IMG/VR virus record: IMGVR_UViG_3300044655_003102
Coordinates: 1-49,895 of that record
Origin: a virus
DNA length: 49,895 nt
Direction: 5' to 3' (one strand)
The position numbers and the translations under genes are program-made. The notes beneath the pieces are model-generated. The model searched no databases. It saw nothing but the letters and a program-made list of their open reading frames with translations, and was not told the origin of the DNA. Shown here one piece after another: positions 15,886-25,552 of the stretch (position 1 is the first letter of the stretch; every line of letters starts with the position of its first letter).

Positions 15886-17495
15886 TAGTTACTATCTCCA
15901 TATGTGGCTGTAAATAACGATTGTCCCATTTTAAAACCCTTACCTTCGTTTACAAAAGTAAAACTAATGTAACGAGCTTGTGTGAAATAATCTATTAATT
16001 TATTGTCAAAACTAATATTTAATTGTGGAGTAGACTCTTGTTCTTGGAATATTACAACATGCTTGTTAATTGTCATATACATTGAACTATCTTGCTCGTT
16101 AGCACCTACTACGTTGTTCCAATAAATGTTAGGTTCTATCCTGTTAATACTCAATAGTTTATCCAGACCGTTAGACAAACGGAAAGAATAGATAGGCGTT
16201 CTTATAAAAGATTTGATCTTTCTATATTGATTGTTTGCGGCTTCTGATAAATCCAACTGACCACCTTCTGTGTTAAGTAGTTTGCACAATTTAAACACGT
16301 CATCCCCAGCGTCGTTATATTTAGATTTTCTTTTAGCAATGAAATATAAATTTTGCCCAGATATTGAATCAAAACTTGTATCGTACCAAGTATCATCCAC
16401 AATGTTGTAAGTTATTACTCTGTCGCAAATATTTGAATCTTTTGAAGGATATGCCCAACATATTTCGTTAAATTTCAAATTTTTAAAAGAATAAATTAGA
16501 TCTAAACGTTGATAGTTTAGATTATCAAAAAAATATTGCTTACTTACGTTGTTTTCTAAAGTTAAAACAACACCGTTTAACCAAAAAAACTTCTGTTCTC
16601 CAATCCAATAAAATAACCCTTCGTGTTCTATTATAGCTTTTTGATTATCACCTATTACTGAAATATCATTAGATACTGTTTCATATTTAAAAATGATATC
16701 AATTTTTCCATCATCTATTGTACCATCTTGTATGTTTGTAATTCTTTCAAGGCTCCCAGTTGTCCATATAACTAATGTTGGCTTTAAACTACCACCCCTA
16801 ATTTCTGTCATTTTGACAATATTGTTGGTAAAAGCAATAGATTTTTGACCACTATCCTCTCTGTAAGTGCCATTGTTGTTAAAAACTCTTTGCATACCTT
16901 TATTGGCGTCTAATTTTATAGAGTTGTTTAATTCTTCTAAAAATATCCAATAAATGTTGTTTTGAATAGAAAACAACATTGTGTTTTGAGAAACACACAC
17001 GTTTGTTATGATATTGTTGTTTAATGTGTATTCAGAACCAGGTATTATATTGTTAAGGGGGTTTTTTGTATTAACAACACGTATAACAGTGTTAGTATTG
17101 TTTTGAATAGCAACAACACCGCATAGATTTGGCTTTATAGGAAAAATAGAAGTGATAATTAAATTTTGAAAATTTAATTCTGCTACGTTATTTTTAAATA
17201 CAACGTTATTGTTGTTTACATCTGCTATTTTTAAAAAACTGTTATTAGCATCTAACGGTACGCTTTTGTATAGCAATAATAGATTTTTTTCAAAATTAAC
17301 TATTTTGCAAGAATTATCGTTTATATTAAAATTATTCTCATTGTTTGGCCTAAAATAAGTGATGCCACCCATGCTTTGAGGAAAACCGTAAAAAAATCTT
17401 ACCCAATCGCCATCTGTGCAATAAGAATTTTGCATAACCGGTAAATCTCGTTTAATTCCAGATTTAAACGATATTGGAAAAATTTGACCTTCCAT
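15885..17495 (-). CDS. P22 gp10-like tail hub / DNA stabilisation protein
   Basis: A 536-residue protein. The N-terminal segment GIKRDLPVMQNSYCTDGDWVRF, continuing FYGFPQSMGGITYF, fits the conserved opening of a podovirus structural family (pattern IKRDxxxxxxxxYxDGxWxRFxxGxPxxMGG) related to P22 gp10. The rest is rich in beta strands with repeated short blades (LFYWIGEQKFFWLNG, VWTTGSLERITNIQDG), compatible with a propeller. In P22 this protein plugs the tail and holds DNA in. First gene of the leftward virion operon, with its own promoter at 17549-17577. Confidence 0.7.
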   Translation of the reverse strand: MEGQIFPISFKSGIKRDLPVMQNSYCTDGDWVRFFYGFPQSMGGITYFRPNNENNFNINDNSCKIVNFEKNLLLLYKSVPLDANNSFLKIADVNNNNVVFKNNVAELNFQNLIITSIFPIKPNLCGVVAIQNNTNTVIRVVNTKNPLNNIIPGSEYTLNNNIITNVCVSQNTMLFSIQNNIYWIFLEELNNSIKLDANKGMQRVFNNNGTYREDSGQKSIAFTNNIVKMTEIRGGSLKPTLVIWTTGSLERITNIQDGTIDDGKIDIIFKYETVSNDISVIGDNQKAIIEHEGLFYWIGEQKFFWLNGVVLTLENNVSKQYFFDNLNYQRLDLIYSFKNLKFNEICWAYPSKDSNICDRVITYNIVDDTWYDTSFDSISGQNLYFIAKRKSKYNDAGDDVFKLCKLLNTEGGQLDLSEAANNQYRKIKSFIRTPIYSFRLSNGLDKLLSINRIEPNIYWNNVVGANEQDSSMYMTINKHVVIFQEQESTPQLNISFDNKLIDYFTQARYISFTFVNEGKGFKMGQSLFTATYGDSN

Positions 17496-17509
17496 TTAAT
17501 TAATTTAAG

Positions 17510-17538
17510 TTGCTTAGTTAGTTGAAAAACGGTATAAT
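17510..17538 (+). promoter_or_regulatory. Rightward promoter for ejection-protein genes
   Basis: TTGCTT (17510-17515), 17-base spacer, perfect TATAAT (17533-17538). It precedes the ATG at 17581 by 42 bases. No Shine-Dalgarno sequence is evident before that ATG. Confidence 0.65.
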
Positions 17539-17548
17539 ATTACATATT

Positions 17549-17577
17549 ATTGTATAATTTATTAATAACTTTGTCAA
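17549..17577 (-). promoter_or_regulatory. Leftward promoter for gp10-like operon
   Basis: On the minus strand, perfect TTGACA (17572-17577), 17-base spacer, TACAAT (17549-17554). It overlaps the transcribed leader of the opposing promoter at 17510, so the two may interfere. Confidence 0.65.
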
Positions 17578-17580
17578 CAA

Positions 17581-18801
17581 ATGAACGAAAAAATACAAAA
17601 CTCAGCAGAAAAAATTAGAAGAAAGGGTAGATATGGTGATACTTTACTTGCTCACATCAACCCGTATGAAGCAGAACAATTAGCTAATCAAAGAGGTGGA
17701 TACAGTGTAAACCCTAACACCGGTTTGTTGGAATTTTACAATTTGCGAGATTTCCTAGGAGATGTTGTGGGTGTTGGGGGAACTATACTTGGCGGTATGA
17801 CTGGTCCTTTGGGTGGGGCGGTTGGTAGCTCTGTAGGTTTTGGGTTACGTGATTTAATCAAGGGTAACAAATTCAAAACAAGTAACCTTTTAAAAAACGC
17901 CGCAATCGGTAGTGCTGTTGGTTACGCAATACCTAAATTTTCTGATTTTATTAATTCAAACAATACAAAAAACGTAACGTCGATTTCTAGTTCAAAAGCC
18001 AAACCTTCATCTAGTGGTGTGCAATCATTGTACAAGCACTTACCTGCCGTTGCAGCTGGTGACAGTGATGAAGATGAAATAGAAGAAAACGAAGGCGGTA
18101 ACAAAAAAAAGAAGAAAGAAAATAAAACATTTTGGGAAAAATTGCAAACAAATACTTCTGATTATTTCACAAAGCCAGAAAATATATTCACAGCCGGTAC
18201 CGGTTTAGCTGCTATTATTGGATCTAGAGATTCTGAAGAAAGAAATTTACAAAGAAAAATAAGGGAAATGAAAGCTATAAACCAAGCAATGAAACCAACC
18301 TATGAAGATATTGATGATCAAATAGCTAAACATTATTACGCTCAAACACAAAAAAACAAACACAGAAGGGGTTATTTGAGTAGTTTTCCTGAAATAGAAC
18401 CTTTGTATAGAAAAACAAACAGCGATGATGATTTTAAAAAAACAGGTAAATGGTTTTCTTACTATAACAACCCAAATTTTACTGGGGAACCTTTGGCTAT
18501 GAAAAAAGGTGGTGGAGTTGAAAACCATGGTTGTGTAATAGAAGAAGAATTTTCTTTTCCGTTTTCAATTAGCAAATTTTTAAAAGGAGAAACTGGTGGT
18601 CAAGATGATACTGTGCCAATTTTAGCTTCTGATGGTGAATATGTTATTGATGCATCAACTGTTTCTGACTTGGGTGACGGTAACAGCAAAGCCGGCGCAA
18701 AAAAACTAGACGAAATGGTTACAGAAGTTAGAAAACACAAACGCGGCGGTAAAACAAACTTGCCACCTAAATCAAAATCAATTTTTAAATATATTAAATA
18801 G
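17581..18801 (+). CDS. Internal virion protein with glycine-zipper and conserved C-terminal motif
   Basis: A 406-residue protein. Residues about 60-125 carry two Gly-rich hydrophobic stretches (VVGVGGTILGGMTGPLGGAV, LLKNAAIGSAVGYAIP) that could insert in a membrane. The C-terminal region GGQDDTVPILASDGEYVIDA, then LGDGNSKAGAKKLDEM and HKRGGKTNLPPKSKS, is a hallmark of a widespread internal protein of podophages. First gene of a four-gene rightward cluster. Likely part of the ejectosome that carries DNA through the cell envelope; inferred from motif and place. Confidence 0.7.
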   Translation: MNEKIQNSAEKIRRKGRYGDTLLAHINPYEAEQLANQRGGYSVNPNTGLLEFYNLRDFLGDVVGVGGTILGGMTGPLGGAVGSSVGFGLRDLIKGNKFKTSNLLKNAAIGSAVGYAIPKFSDFINSNNTKNVTSISSSKAKPSSSGVQSLYKHLPAVAAGDSDEDEIEENEGGNKKKKKENKTFWEKLQTNTSDYFTKPENIFTAGTGLAAIIGSRDSEERNLQRKIREMKAINQAMKPTYEDIDDQIAKHYYAQTQKNKHRRGYLSSFPEIEPLYRKTNSDDDFKKTGKWFSYYNNPNFTGEPLAMKKGGGVENHGCVIEEEFSFPFSISKFLKGETGGQDDTVPILASDGEYVIDASTVSDLGDGNSKAGAKKLDEMVTEVRKHKRGGKTNLPPKSKSIFKYIK

Positions 18802-18807
18802 GTTAAT

Positions 18808-20607
18808 ATGACAATATCGGTAAGAAACAACTTTAGAAAAAGTTTCGGGGCAGAAAATTTAAACTTTAAAGATAGAGATAACTTGGAAAGTTATATAGAT
18901 TATGTAACAAAAATCCAAGGTGATTATTTGAACCGAGCTAAAAACAAACTCGGCGGTAAAAAATGGTTTAACGAAGAAATACAAAGATATATGCCAAGGT
19001 ATTCTTTTCCAAAAAATTTGGATAGAAATAGCCCGGAATATCTAGAAAATATGAAAAACATAGCCGAAGAACTTGAAAATAAAGTTATTAATTTAACCCA
19101 AGATGTAGGTAGGCACGGAGTTTTAGCTGACATTAGAGAAAAATGGAAACCGACGGTTGTGGGTAATGGTGACAATAACGATTATAACAGAAACAGATCT
19201 ATAGATTCAATAATAGATCAAGGTAGAAAAATTTTAGCTGCTGACAGAGAAAAACTTAATTCTTTACCGTACCAATCATTTGGTTCAAAACAAGTTGAAA
19301 TGTCACCTTTAAATTTAAAGAAACAAGAAATAGAAAGAGCTAACTCTAACAAAGCACCGAGCTATTCTAAATCTGTAAATAGTGTTTTAAACAGAAAAGA
19401 TCGTGGGTTTTCTCCAGAACAAATAAATAATTTAGTTAATTCTTCCAATGAGCAAAACAGGGAAAGATCTGTAAAAAGTGAAAACAATTTTAAAAAATAT
19501 TTGGGCGAAAGGTGGTTAACAGATGCTGGGTTTGATGTTTTAAGGCAAAAAATGCAGAAAGACATGAATAAAATAGTAGAACCACACCAAAGGAATTTGA
19601 ACGAATATTCTAAAGAGTTGGCCCAAAAGGAAAAAATGTTTTCTAACACTTTGGCTGGTGAATTACAAAATATGGGTTCTGATAAAACAAAAAGAAGAAA
19701 CATTTACACAGACATGCTAGGGCAACTTGGAGCTTTAGAAGAAAACCATGGTGAAATGAGAAACAAAGCTAAAGAAGAAAGACTTAAAGCGGAAGCATCT
19801 ATTCCTTATAAAAAACTATCAATATTGGAAAGCGCTTTAAACAACGTTAATTACGACGAAGATCAACCCGAGTCAGAAAGAGCTGCGGAAGAAACATTAA
19901 AGAAAACAATAGCTGCTTACAAAACACCACACGCATCTTTTGCTGGAGAATTAATTGAGGATTTACCTGATGAGCACAGATTAGCTAAAGAATACATTTT
20001 AAATGAAGATTTTAAAGGCAACAACCGTGATGAAAGAAAAAACCTGAGAAAAGGGTTGGTAAACAAAGCTAGTTTAGCTGACAGGTCACTTAACGAAATT
20101 GACGGCGACGTAAGATATAACAATGTAAATTTAGACGAAGAGGGTAAAAAACTTTTAAAAAGAAGTCTATCTTCAATCGGAGCAAGACACCGTGCTTTAG
20201 GTGGTTATGGTAGTGGTGCACATACTCGTGAAACAATGAAAGCCATGAGAAAAATATTACAAGAACAAAATTTAAAAAATCAAAATTCACAAATAGGTGC
20301 TATTTCTAATAAAGTTAGATCAAATGAAATGGCTGATTTAAATGAACTAAACAGACTAAGACAGTTGGAAAATATATCTAACAACAATTTTGCAAATAGA
20401 ATGAACGATATTAGTTCGTTAAACAGATCCAGCATAAACAACTGGTCTAATAAACAAAGAGGGTTAAACAAAAAAATATCTGAATTTGAAAATCAACAAA
20501 ATTGGGAATTTCCACAACTAAGAGGTAATTACGAAGCTAGTAATAGATTTGTTGACCCAAATAGTTTAAACTTGGACAGATTAAGAAAAAATAGAAATTT
20601 GGTATAA
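18808..20607 (+). CDS. Ejection-type internal virion protein
   Basis: A 599-residue, highly charged, largely helical protein with many Asn, Lys and Glu residues. Near residue 451 it has IGARHRALGGYGSGAHTRE, similar to a short Gly-rich motif of internal virion proteins. The C-terminal 120 residues are coiled coil. It begins 6 bases after the previous gene and ends 1 base before the next. No lysozyme or transglycosylase motif found. Function inferred from context. Confidence 0.6.
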   Translation: MTISVRNNFRKSFGAENLNFKDRDNLESYIDYVTKIQGDYLNRAKNKLGGKKWFNEEIQRYMPRYSFPKNLDRNSPEYLENMKNIAEELENKVINLTQDVGRHGVLADIREKWKPTVVGNGDNNDYNRNRSIDSIIDQGRKILAADREKLNSLPYQSFGSKQVEMSPLNLKKQEIERANSNKAPSYSKSVNSVLNRKDRGFSPEQINNLVNSSNEQNRERSVKSENNFKKYLGERWLTDAGFDVLRQKMQKDMNKIVEPHQRNLNEYSKELAQKEKMFSNTLAGELQNMGSDKTKRRNIYTDMLGQLGALEENHGEMRNKAKEERLKAEASIPYKKLSILESALNNVNYDEDQPESERAAEETLKKTIAAYKTPHASFAGELIEDLPDEHRLAKEYILNEDFKGNNRDERKNLRKGLVNKASLADRSLNEIDGDVRYNNVNLDEEGKKLLKRSLSSIGARHRALGGYGSGAHTRETMKAMRKILQEQNLKNQNSQIGAISNKVRSNEMADLNELNRLRQLENISNNNFANRMNDISSLNRSSINNWSNKQRGLNKKISEFENQQNWEFPQLRGNYEASNRFVDPNSLNLDRLRKNRNLV

Positions 20608-20608
20608 T

Positions 20609-21694
20609 ATGAATGAAACTTACAATCCTTTTGACACAGGAATACAAAAAGCAATAGAACAAGCTAGAAAATCTATAAGACCTACTACTGATCAAAAACA
20701 CAGAGCTATCAATAGTGCTTTTCTAACTTTTGCAAATAAATATTCAAGCATGCCAGCAGAAAAGGGTTTTTTAAACAACATAGGTGCGATAGGTGATGCT
20801 GGAATACCAGCTATGCAAAAATACCACGAAGTTGATGCTAACAATGAAGTTGAAAATTTAGCTTTGGCTGATAACATTTTAAAGCACCAACTTAAAAAAG
20901 AACAAGAAGAAGCAAAAAAAATTGCAATGGAAAGAAAAAGACAATTGGAAGAAGCTAAGTTGGAAGAACAAATCAGGCACCACAATGTGGTTGAAAACCA
21001 ACATGCTCAACAAAATGAACCCAGTTCTTTTTTAGGGGAAGATTTTTTACCCATTACATCTAAAGCAGAAAGAACCATGTACGTTAAAGATAAAAAAAGT
21101 ACGGGTGAAATATTACATGAATTAAATACTATAAAAAAAGATTACGACTTGTACAGACAAACAGTAAAAAATAATTTAATAGACCCACAAACAACCGTTG
21201 GTACTTTGCTTCAAAATAAATATTACAACAACATTACTAGAAATAGCAAATCCACAATACTCAGGCAAGCTTTAGATGCTAGATTAAATAAATTTGCAGC
21301 AGAATTGGAAAGGAAAATTAAAGGTGGTGTTTTATCAATGGGTATGATTAAGTTGTTTGAAGACAAATCTATATTGCCAAATTTAAAAGATAGCGACAAA
21401 CTATTTAAGTTAAAAATGGCCAATTTAATGGGTGAAATTAAAGAAAAAAACGAAGCTTCTGATGCAAGTTTAAGGTATAATTCTCACGTATCACCATATG
21501 AACTTGAAAGATTAAAAACTATAACTAGTGAAAATAATAAAAAATCAGGTTTACAGGATGTAACAAAAGATAATACAGGTTATATATTATTGAAAAATCC
21601 TAAAAACAATACGCAAATAGAAGTACCAAGTGATATTGATAAGGAAGATTTGCAACAATTAATTTTAAATGGTTATGCTATAGATGGACAATAA
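20609..21694 (+). CDS. Ejection-type internal virion protein, coiled coil
   Basis: A 361-residue protein. The N-terminal part (FANKYSSMPAEKGFLNNIGA) includes a small hydrophobic loop. Residues about 80-125 form a strongly charged helix (KKEQEEAKKIAMERKRQLEE). The remainder is helical without known motifs. It overlaps the start of the next gene by 11 bases. Probable virion core component. Confidence 0.55.
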   Translation: MNETYNPFDTGIQKAIEQARKSIRPTTDQKHRAINSAFLTFANKYSSMPAEKGFLNNIGAIGDAGIPAMQKYHEVDANNEVENLALADNILKHQLKKEQEEAKKIAMERKRQLEEAKLEEQIRHHNVVENQHAQQNEPSSFLGEDFLPITSKAERTMYVKDKKSTGEILHELNTIKKDYDLYRQTVKNNLIDPQTTVGTLLQNKYYNNITRNSKSTILRQALDARLNKFAAELERKIKGGVLSMGMIKLFEDKSILPNLKDSDKLFKLKMANLMGEIKEKNEASDASLRYNSHVSPYELERLKTITSENNKKSGLQDVTKDNTGYILLKNPKNNTQIEVPSDIDKEDLQQLILNGYAIDGQ

Positions 21695-24242
21695 ACAAAA
21701 AAAACCAAGGACAGTAGAAGAAATATTATCTGACCCAAGAGTTAAAATAATTCAATCTGGCAATCAAGAAGAAAGTTTTAATGCTCCGAAAAAAACTAAA
21801 ACAGTAGAAGAGATATTATCTGATCCAAGGGTAAAGGTAACAAAAGAAGTTGATTCGTCAATAGGTAAACAAGCAAAAGACTTTGTTTCAGGGTTTAGCC
21901 GCGGTGCAACTTCTAATTTTTTCGATCCAGTTAAAGAGTTTTTAGCTAAAAAAACATTAGAAAAAGAAGGAGAGCCAGCTGATAGTAAGTATTACAAAGC
22001 TTTAAAATTATTGAGACCTTTTAAAGACACTGGTAATAAAAAAGAAGATATTAAAGAACTAGTTAAATTGTATGAAACTAGAAGGCAAAGAAGGGATAAA
22101 AAATATTCTTATGATAACATAATACCACATAAAGCCGGTGAGTTTTTAGGAGAAACTATAACTAGCCCTTTTACTTATATATTACCTAATTTAGGGACTA
22201 TTTTTAATAGCGCAAGGTCTATTAAAAAAGGTTATTCTACATTAATAAAACAAATAAGACAGGGAAAAATAAAACCTAGCAGCCAAACTTTTAAAAACCA
22301 AGCTAAAATAAACGCACTAGCTACTACAATGGGGGCTGCATCAGGAACTTTGCAAAAAGGTGGTGCTGACCCTTTGTTAGCTGATTTGGCTGGTATTTTC
22401 GGAACACCTCTTGCTATTTCTGGTGCTAAAACCTTAGGTAAAGGTGCAGTTAACCTTTTTCAACCTAACAGCATAGAGAGACTTTTCGAGCATCTTGCTT
22501 ACCCAGATATGAATAAAAAAGCAAAAGATTTTTTATTCAAAACAATAAACCAAGAAGAAAAAAATAAAAGTAAAAAAATAAAAAATTTAGAAGATTCAAT
22601 TGTAAAGTTGGATAAAAATGTACAATCACAAGACATTTTAGACAAAAATATTAACACAGCTCAAATTTTAGAAAACGCAGAACTTTCTGATTTGTTGCGA
22701 GGAAAATTATCTAAATTAAAACAAACGAAAAAAATAAACAAAGAATTTAAAGAAAAAATACCCACTGCAATAGAAGAAATGTTACCTGTTGTAGAAAGTA
22801 ACGAGGGTAAAATAAATTATATAAGAGATACTATTGAAAATAATTTATCTAATTTGAAAAAAACTGTTAAGGACGCTGATGTTTATAAAAAATCTAACGC
22901 AACAGATACTGACATTACTGATTTTGTCGGTAAAATAATTGACAATTTAAAAAATAATGAAAAACCGTACTCTTTTACTAAAAATTACAATTCTGTTTTA
23001 AGTGAATTGTTCGGTAAACCAAAAACACAACACAACAAATATATAAAATCTTTAGAAAACATAATACCCCAAGAAGATTTTATAAAATTAAAAAACAATT
23101 ATGACATTTTGAGTAGATTAGATGGTAATAATTATAACAATTATCTAGAAATTTTAAAGAAAAGTTCCGAAGATTTAAAAAGTTTGGAAAAACATAAAGG
23201 TTTGGGTGCTGATGTTTATAACAAGTTGTATAAGTCTGTATTATCTCCAGAATTACCAATAAACGATTTGCCAATAAACAAAATAGTAATAAAAGGTGAA
23301 ACAGCAAAAGATATAGAAGAAATTGTAAAAAACACAGCTAACAATTTGTTCACAACTGGGGAAAAAAAAGCGGGTAAAAATTATTCTGATAAAATATACA
23401 CACCTTTTGTTGAAACAATAGAAAAAACCAACCCTTATATGCGAGTGGCCAATGAGCAGTATAGAAGTTTGAAAAAGCCAATAAGTGACATTGAAGATAG
23501 TTTATCTTTACCTGGAATGTTTATAAAAGAAAACGTTTCTAATCCTTATTCTACTAATAAATATTATTATGAACCAAGTGAACTAAAAAAAACAATTCTT
23601 AATTCGGAAAATGAAGGTAAACAAATCAATCAATTGTTTAAATCAACTAACAATGAAAAAGGTGTTAAAGATAGAGTTAAATCTATTATTGTTGAAGATT
23701 TAATTAAAAGTTACTCACCGGATTATTTTTCAACAATAAATTCTCCCGAAGTTTTAGACAAAGTTACAAGAACAACACCAAATAAATTTTTTAATACTTT
23801 AAAAAAACAAGAACACAACAGGGCTTTGGCGATGGAAGAATTAGAAAATAAAAAACTTGAGTCTATTGCCGATAAACTTAGAAAATTTGAACAGACACAC
23901 CAAGGTGGTGTGTTGGGTTCGCCAACAGCTGAAAAAACAGCGGTAATAAGTCAAGTTGATAAAGTAGCAACTTCACCTAGGTCAATTTTTTCATATATAC
24001 CACCATTAGGTAACGTTTTTCCCGGTATTAGTAAAAATGAAATTAAAGAAAATCGTATAAAAAAAATGAACAATTATCTTGATACTTTTTTCTCTAATAA
24101 AGAATTTGCAAAAAAAGCATTAGAGGAAGAAAAATTAAGGTTAAGTAGAAATGGTGCTATATACGCTATGTACAATTTACCAAACACTTATCCTTCTATA
24201 ATACCTGCTATAAACAGATTAAAAAGCCCACGGGAAAAATAA
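21684..24242 (+). CDS. Giant ejection / pilot protein
   Basis: An 852-residue protein, the longest here. The N-terminus has the 12-residue unit TVEEILSDPRVK twice, at 10-21 and 40-51, like the short repeats at the start of other phage pilot proteins. Residues about 155-260 include several hydrophobic segments (ITSPFTYILPNLGTIF, LADLAGIFGTPLAISGAKTL) that could cross a membrane. Then follows a long Lys/Asn/Glu-rich helical body. It ends 2 bases before the convergent helicase gene. Likely crosses the envelope during DNA entry; inferred. Confidence 0.6.
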   Translation: MDNKQKKPRTVEEILSDPRVKIIQSGNQEESFNAPKKTKTVEEILSDPRVKVTKEVDSSIGKQAKDFVSGFSRGATSNFFDPVKEFLAKKTLEKEGEPADSKYYKALKLLRPFKDTGNKKEDIKELVKLYETRRQRRDKKYSYDNIIPHKAGEFLGETITSPFTYILPNLGTIFNSARSIKKGYSTLIKQIRQGKIKPSSQTFKNQAKINALATTMGAASGTLQKGGADPLLADLAGIFGTPLAISGAKTLGKGAVNLFQPNSIERLFEHLAYPDMNKKAKDFLFKTINQEEKNKSKKIKNLEDSIVKLDKNVQSQDILDKNINTAQILENAELSDLLRGKLSKLKQTKKINKEFKEKIPTAIEEMLPVVESNEGKINYIRDTIENNLSNLKKTVKDADVYKKSNATDTDITDFVGKIIDNLKNNEKPYSFTKNYNSVLSELFGKPKTQHNKYIKSLENIIPQEDFIKLKNNYDILSRLDGNNYNNYLEILKKSSEDLKSLEKHKGLGADVYNKLYKSVLSPELPINDLPINKIVIKGETAKDIEEIVKNTANNLFTTGEKKAGKNYSDKIYTPFVETIEKTNPYMRVANEQYRSLKKPISDIEDSLSLPGMFIKENVSNPYSTNKYYYEPSELKKTILNSENEGKQINQLFKSTNNEKGVKDRVKSIIVEDLIKSYSPDYFSTINSPEVLDKVTRTTPNKFFNTLKKQEHNRALAMEELENKKLESIADKLRKFEQTHQGGVLGSPTAEKTAVISQVDKVATSPRSIFSYIPPLGNVFPGISKNEIKENRIKKMNNYLDTFFSNKEFAKKALEEEKLRLSRNGAIYAMYNLPNTYPSIIPAINRLKSPREK

Positions 24243-24244
24243 AA

Positions 24245-25552
24245 CTATATAACTTTTAAAGCGTCATAAATCATTTCTTGTGACGCTTCTTTTTTTTCTA
24301 AAATTTTTAGCAAATGTTCGTCAATACAATTTTTAGCAACCAAGTGGTTAATTATAACAGGCTTTGTTTGACCTTGTCTATGTAGTCTTGCGTTCATTTG
24401 TTGGTAATGTTCTAAATTCCAAGTTAACCCGAACCAAACTAAAATTCTTCCCCCAAATTGTAAATTTAAACCTTTACCATCACTAGCTGGGTTACAAAAT
24501 AGCAAATTAATTTTACCCTCGTTCCAATTTTTTAAATTATCAATATTTTCTTTTAAAACAACACCCTGGGGAAATGCTAATTTTAATCTTTCTAAATCGA
24601 ATTTGTAATTGTAAACAACAACTATATTTTCGTTTTTATTATTTTCTATAATGTTTTTTAAAACTTCTATTTTTGAATTATTTACTATTTCGTATTTTCC
24701 ATTTTCAAGATACAAACAACCATTGCAAAATTGTAATAGTTTGTTTGCAAGAACTCCACTGTTATGGGCTAAAACCTCACCTTTGTTTAATTTAAGTGTA
24801 AAATCTTTTTTTAAATCATCATACAATTTTTGATTTCCTATTTCTACAGAAGTAAAATAAGATAATTTTTTTGGCAAATCTAAATAATCTTGAGCTTTTA
24901 AACTTAGGCAAATGTTTTCTATTTTTTGCAAGATGACATTAGGGTTAATACAGGTAAACTCATACCTATATGGGTTGTATGTAAAGTATTTAGCTTTAAA
25001 CTTTGAAATATTTTTTTCTAATCTTTCACCGTTGTCCATTAAAAATATTTGTGACCACAAATCCATAATGTGCCTAGGAGCCGGTGTCCCCGTTAAACAA
25101 ACAATATAGTCATACAAAAATAATTTTAAAGCTTTAAACCTTTTTGAAGTTGCGTTTTTAAAACAAGAACTTTCGTCCAAAATTATTACATCAAACTTTC
25201 TAATTTTGTTTTGCAACATCCAAACTAAATTTTCTGGATTTATAACATAAACATCTGATTTTTCTTGTAACTTTTCTAGTCTTTTTGTTGCACTACCTAT
25301 GCAAACGTTACATTTTAAATTTGATAAATGTTCCCACTTTTTAATTTCGTTAGACCAAGTTGTTTTAGCTATTTCCAAAGGTGTAATAACTAAACAATTA
25401 TTTACACCTCTTTTTTTTAATTCGGAAAATGCAGTTAAAGAAATTACAGTTTTACCCAAACCCATCTCTAAAAATAGACCACATTTTTTCATATTTAAAA
25501 TGTGGTCTACTGCTTTAATTTGATAATTTTTAAGCTGTGATTTTTCTAACAT
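24245..25552 (-). CDS. SNF2-type DNA helicase / translocase
   Basis: A 435-residue superfamily 2 ATPase. Motifs: Q-like opening KNYQIKAVDHIL at 8-19, Walker A EMGLGKT at 29-35, motif II DESS at 126-129 (in place of DEAH), motif III TGTPAPR at 154-160, and C-terminal motif VI QQMNARLHRQGQ. It is the compact phage form with no extra domains. It would remodel replication or recombination intermediates using ATP. It is the last gene of the replication operon and its start overlaps the MFS gene by 23 bases. Confidence 0.88.
   Translation of the reverse strand: MLEKSQLKNYQIKAVDHILNMKKCGLFLEMGLGKTVISLTAFSELKKRGVNNCLVITPLEIAKTTWSNEIKKWEHLSNLKCNVCIGSATKRLEKLQEKSDVYVINPENLVWMLQNKIRKFDVIILDESSCFKNATSKRFKALKLFLYDYIVCLTGTPAPRHIMDLWSQIFLMDNGERLEKNISKFKAKYFTYNPYRYEFTCINPNVILQKIENICLSLKAQDYLDLPKKLSYFTSVEIGNQKLYDDLKKDFTLKLNKGEVLAHNSGVLANKLLQFCNGCLYLENGKYEIVNNSKIEVLKNIIENNKNENIVVVYNYKFDLERLKLAFPQGVVLKENIDNLKNWNEGKINLLFCNPASDGKGLNLQFGGRILVWFGLTWNLEHYQQMNARLHRQGQTKPVIINHLVAKNCIDEHLLKILEKKEASQEMIYDALKVI

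Noticed and set aside
24235-24250. Terminator between the convergent pilot-protein and helicase genes
   Set aside because: Only 2 bases separate the two stops and no stem-loop is visible nearby.
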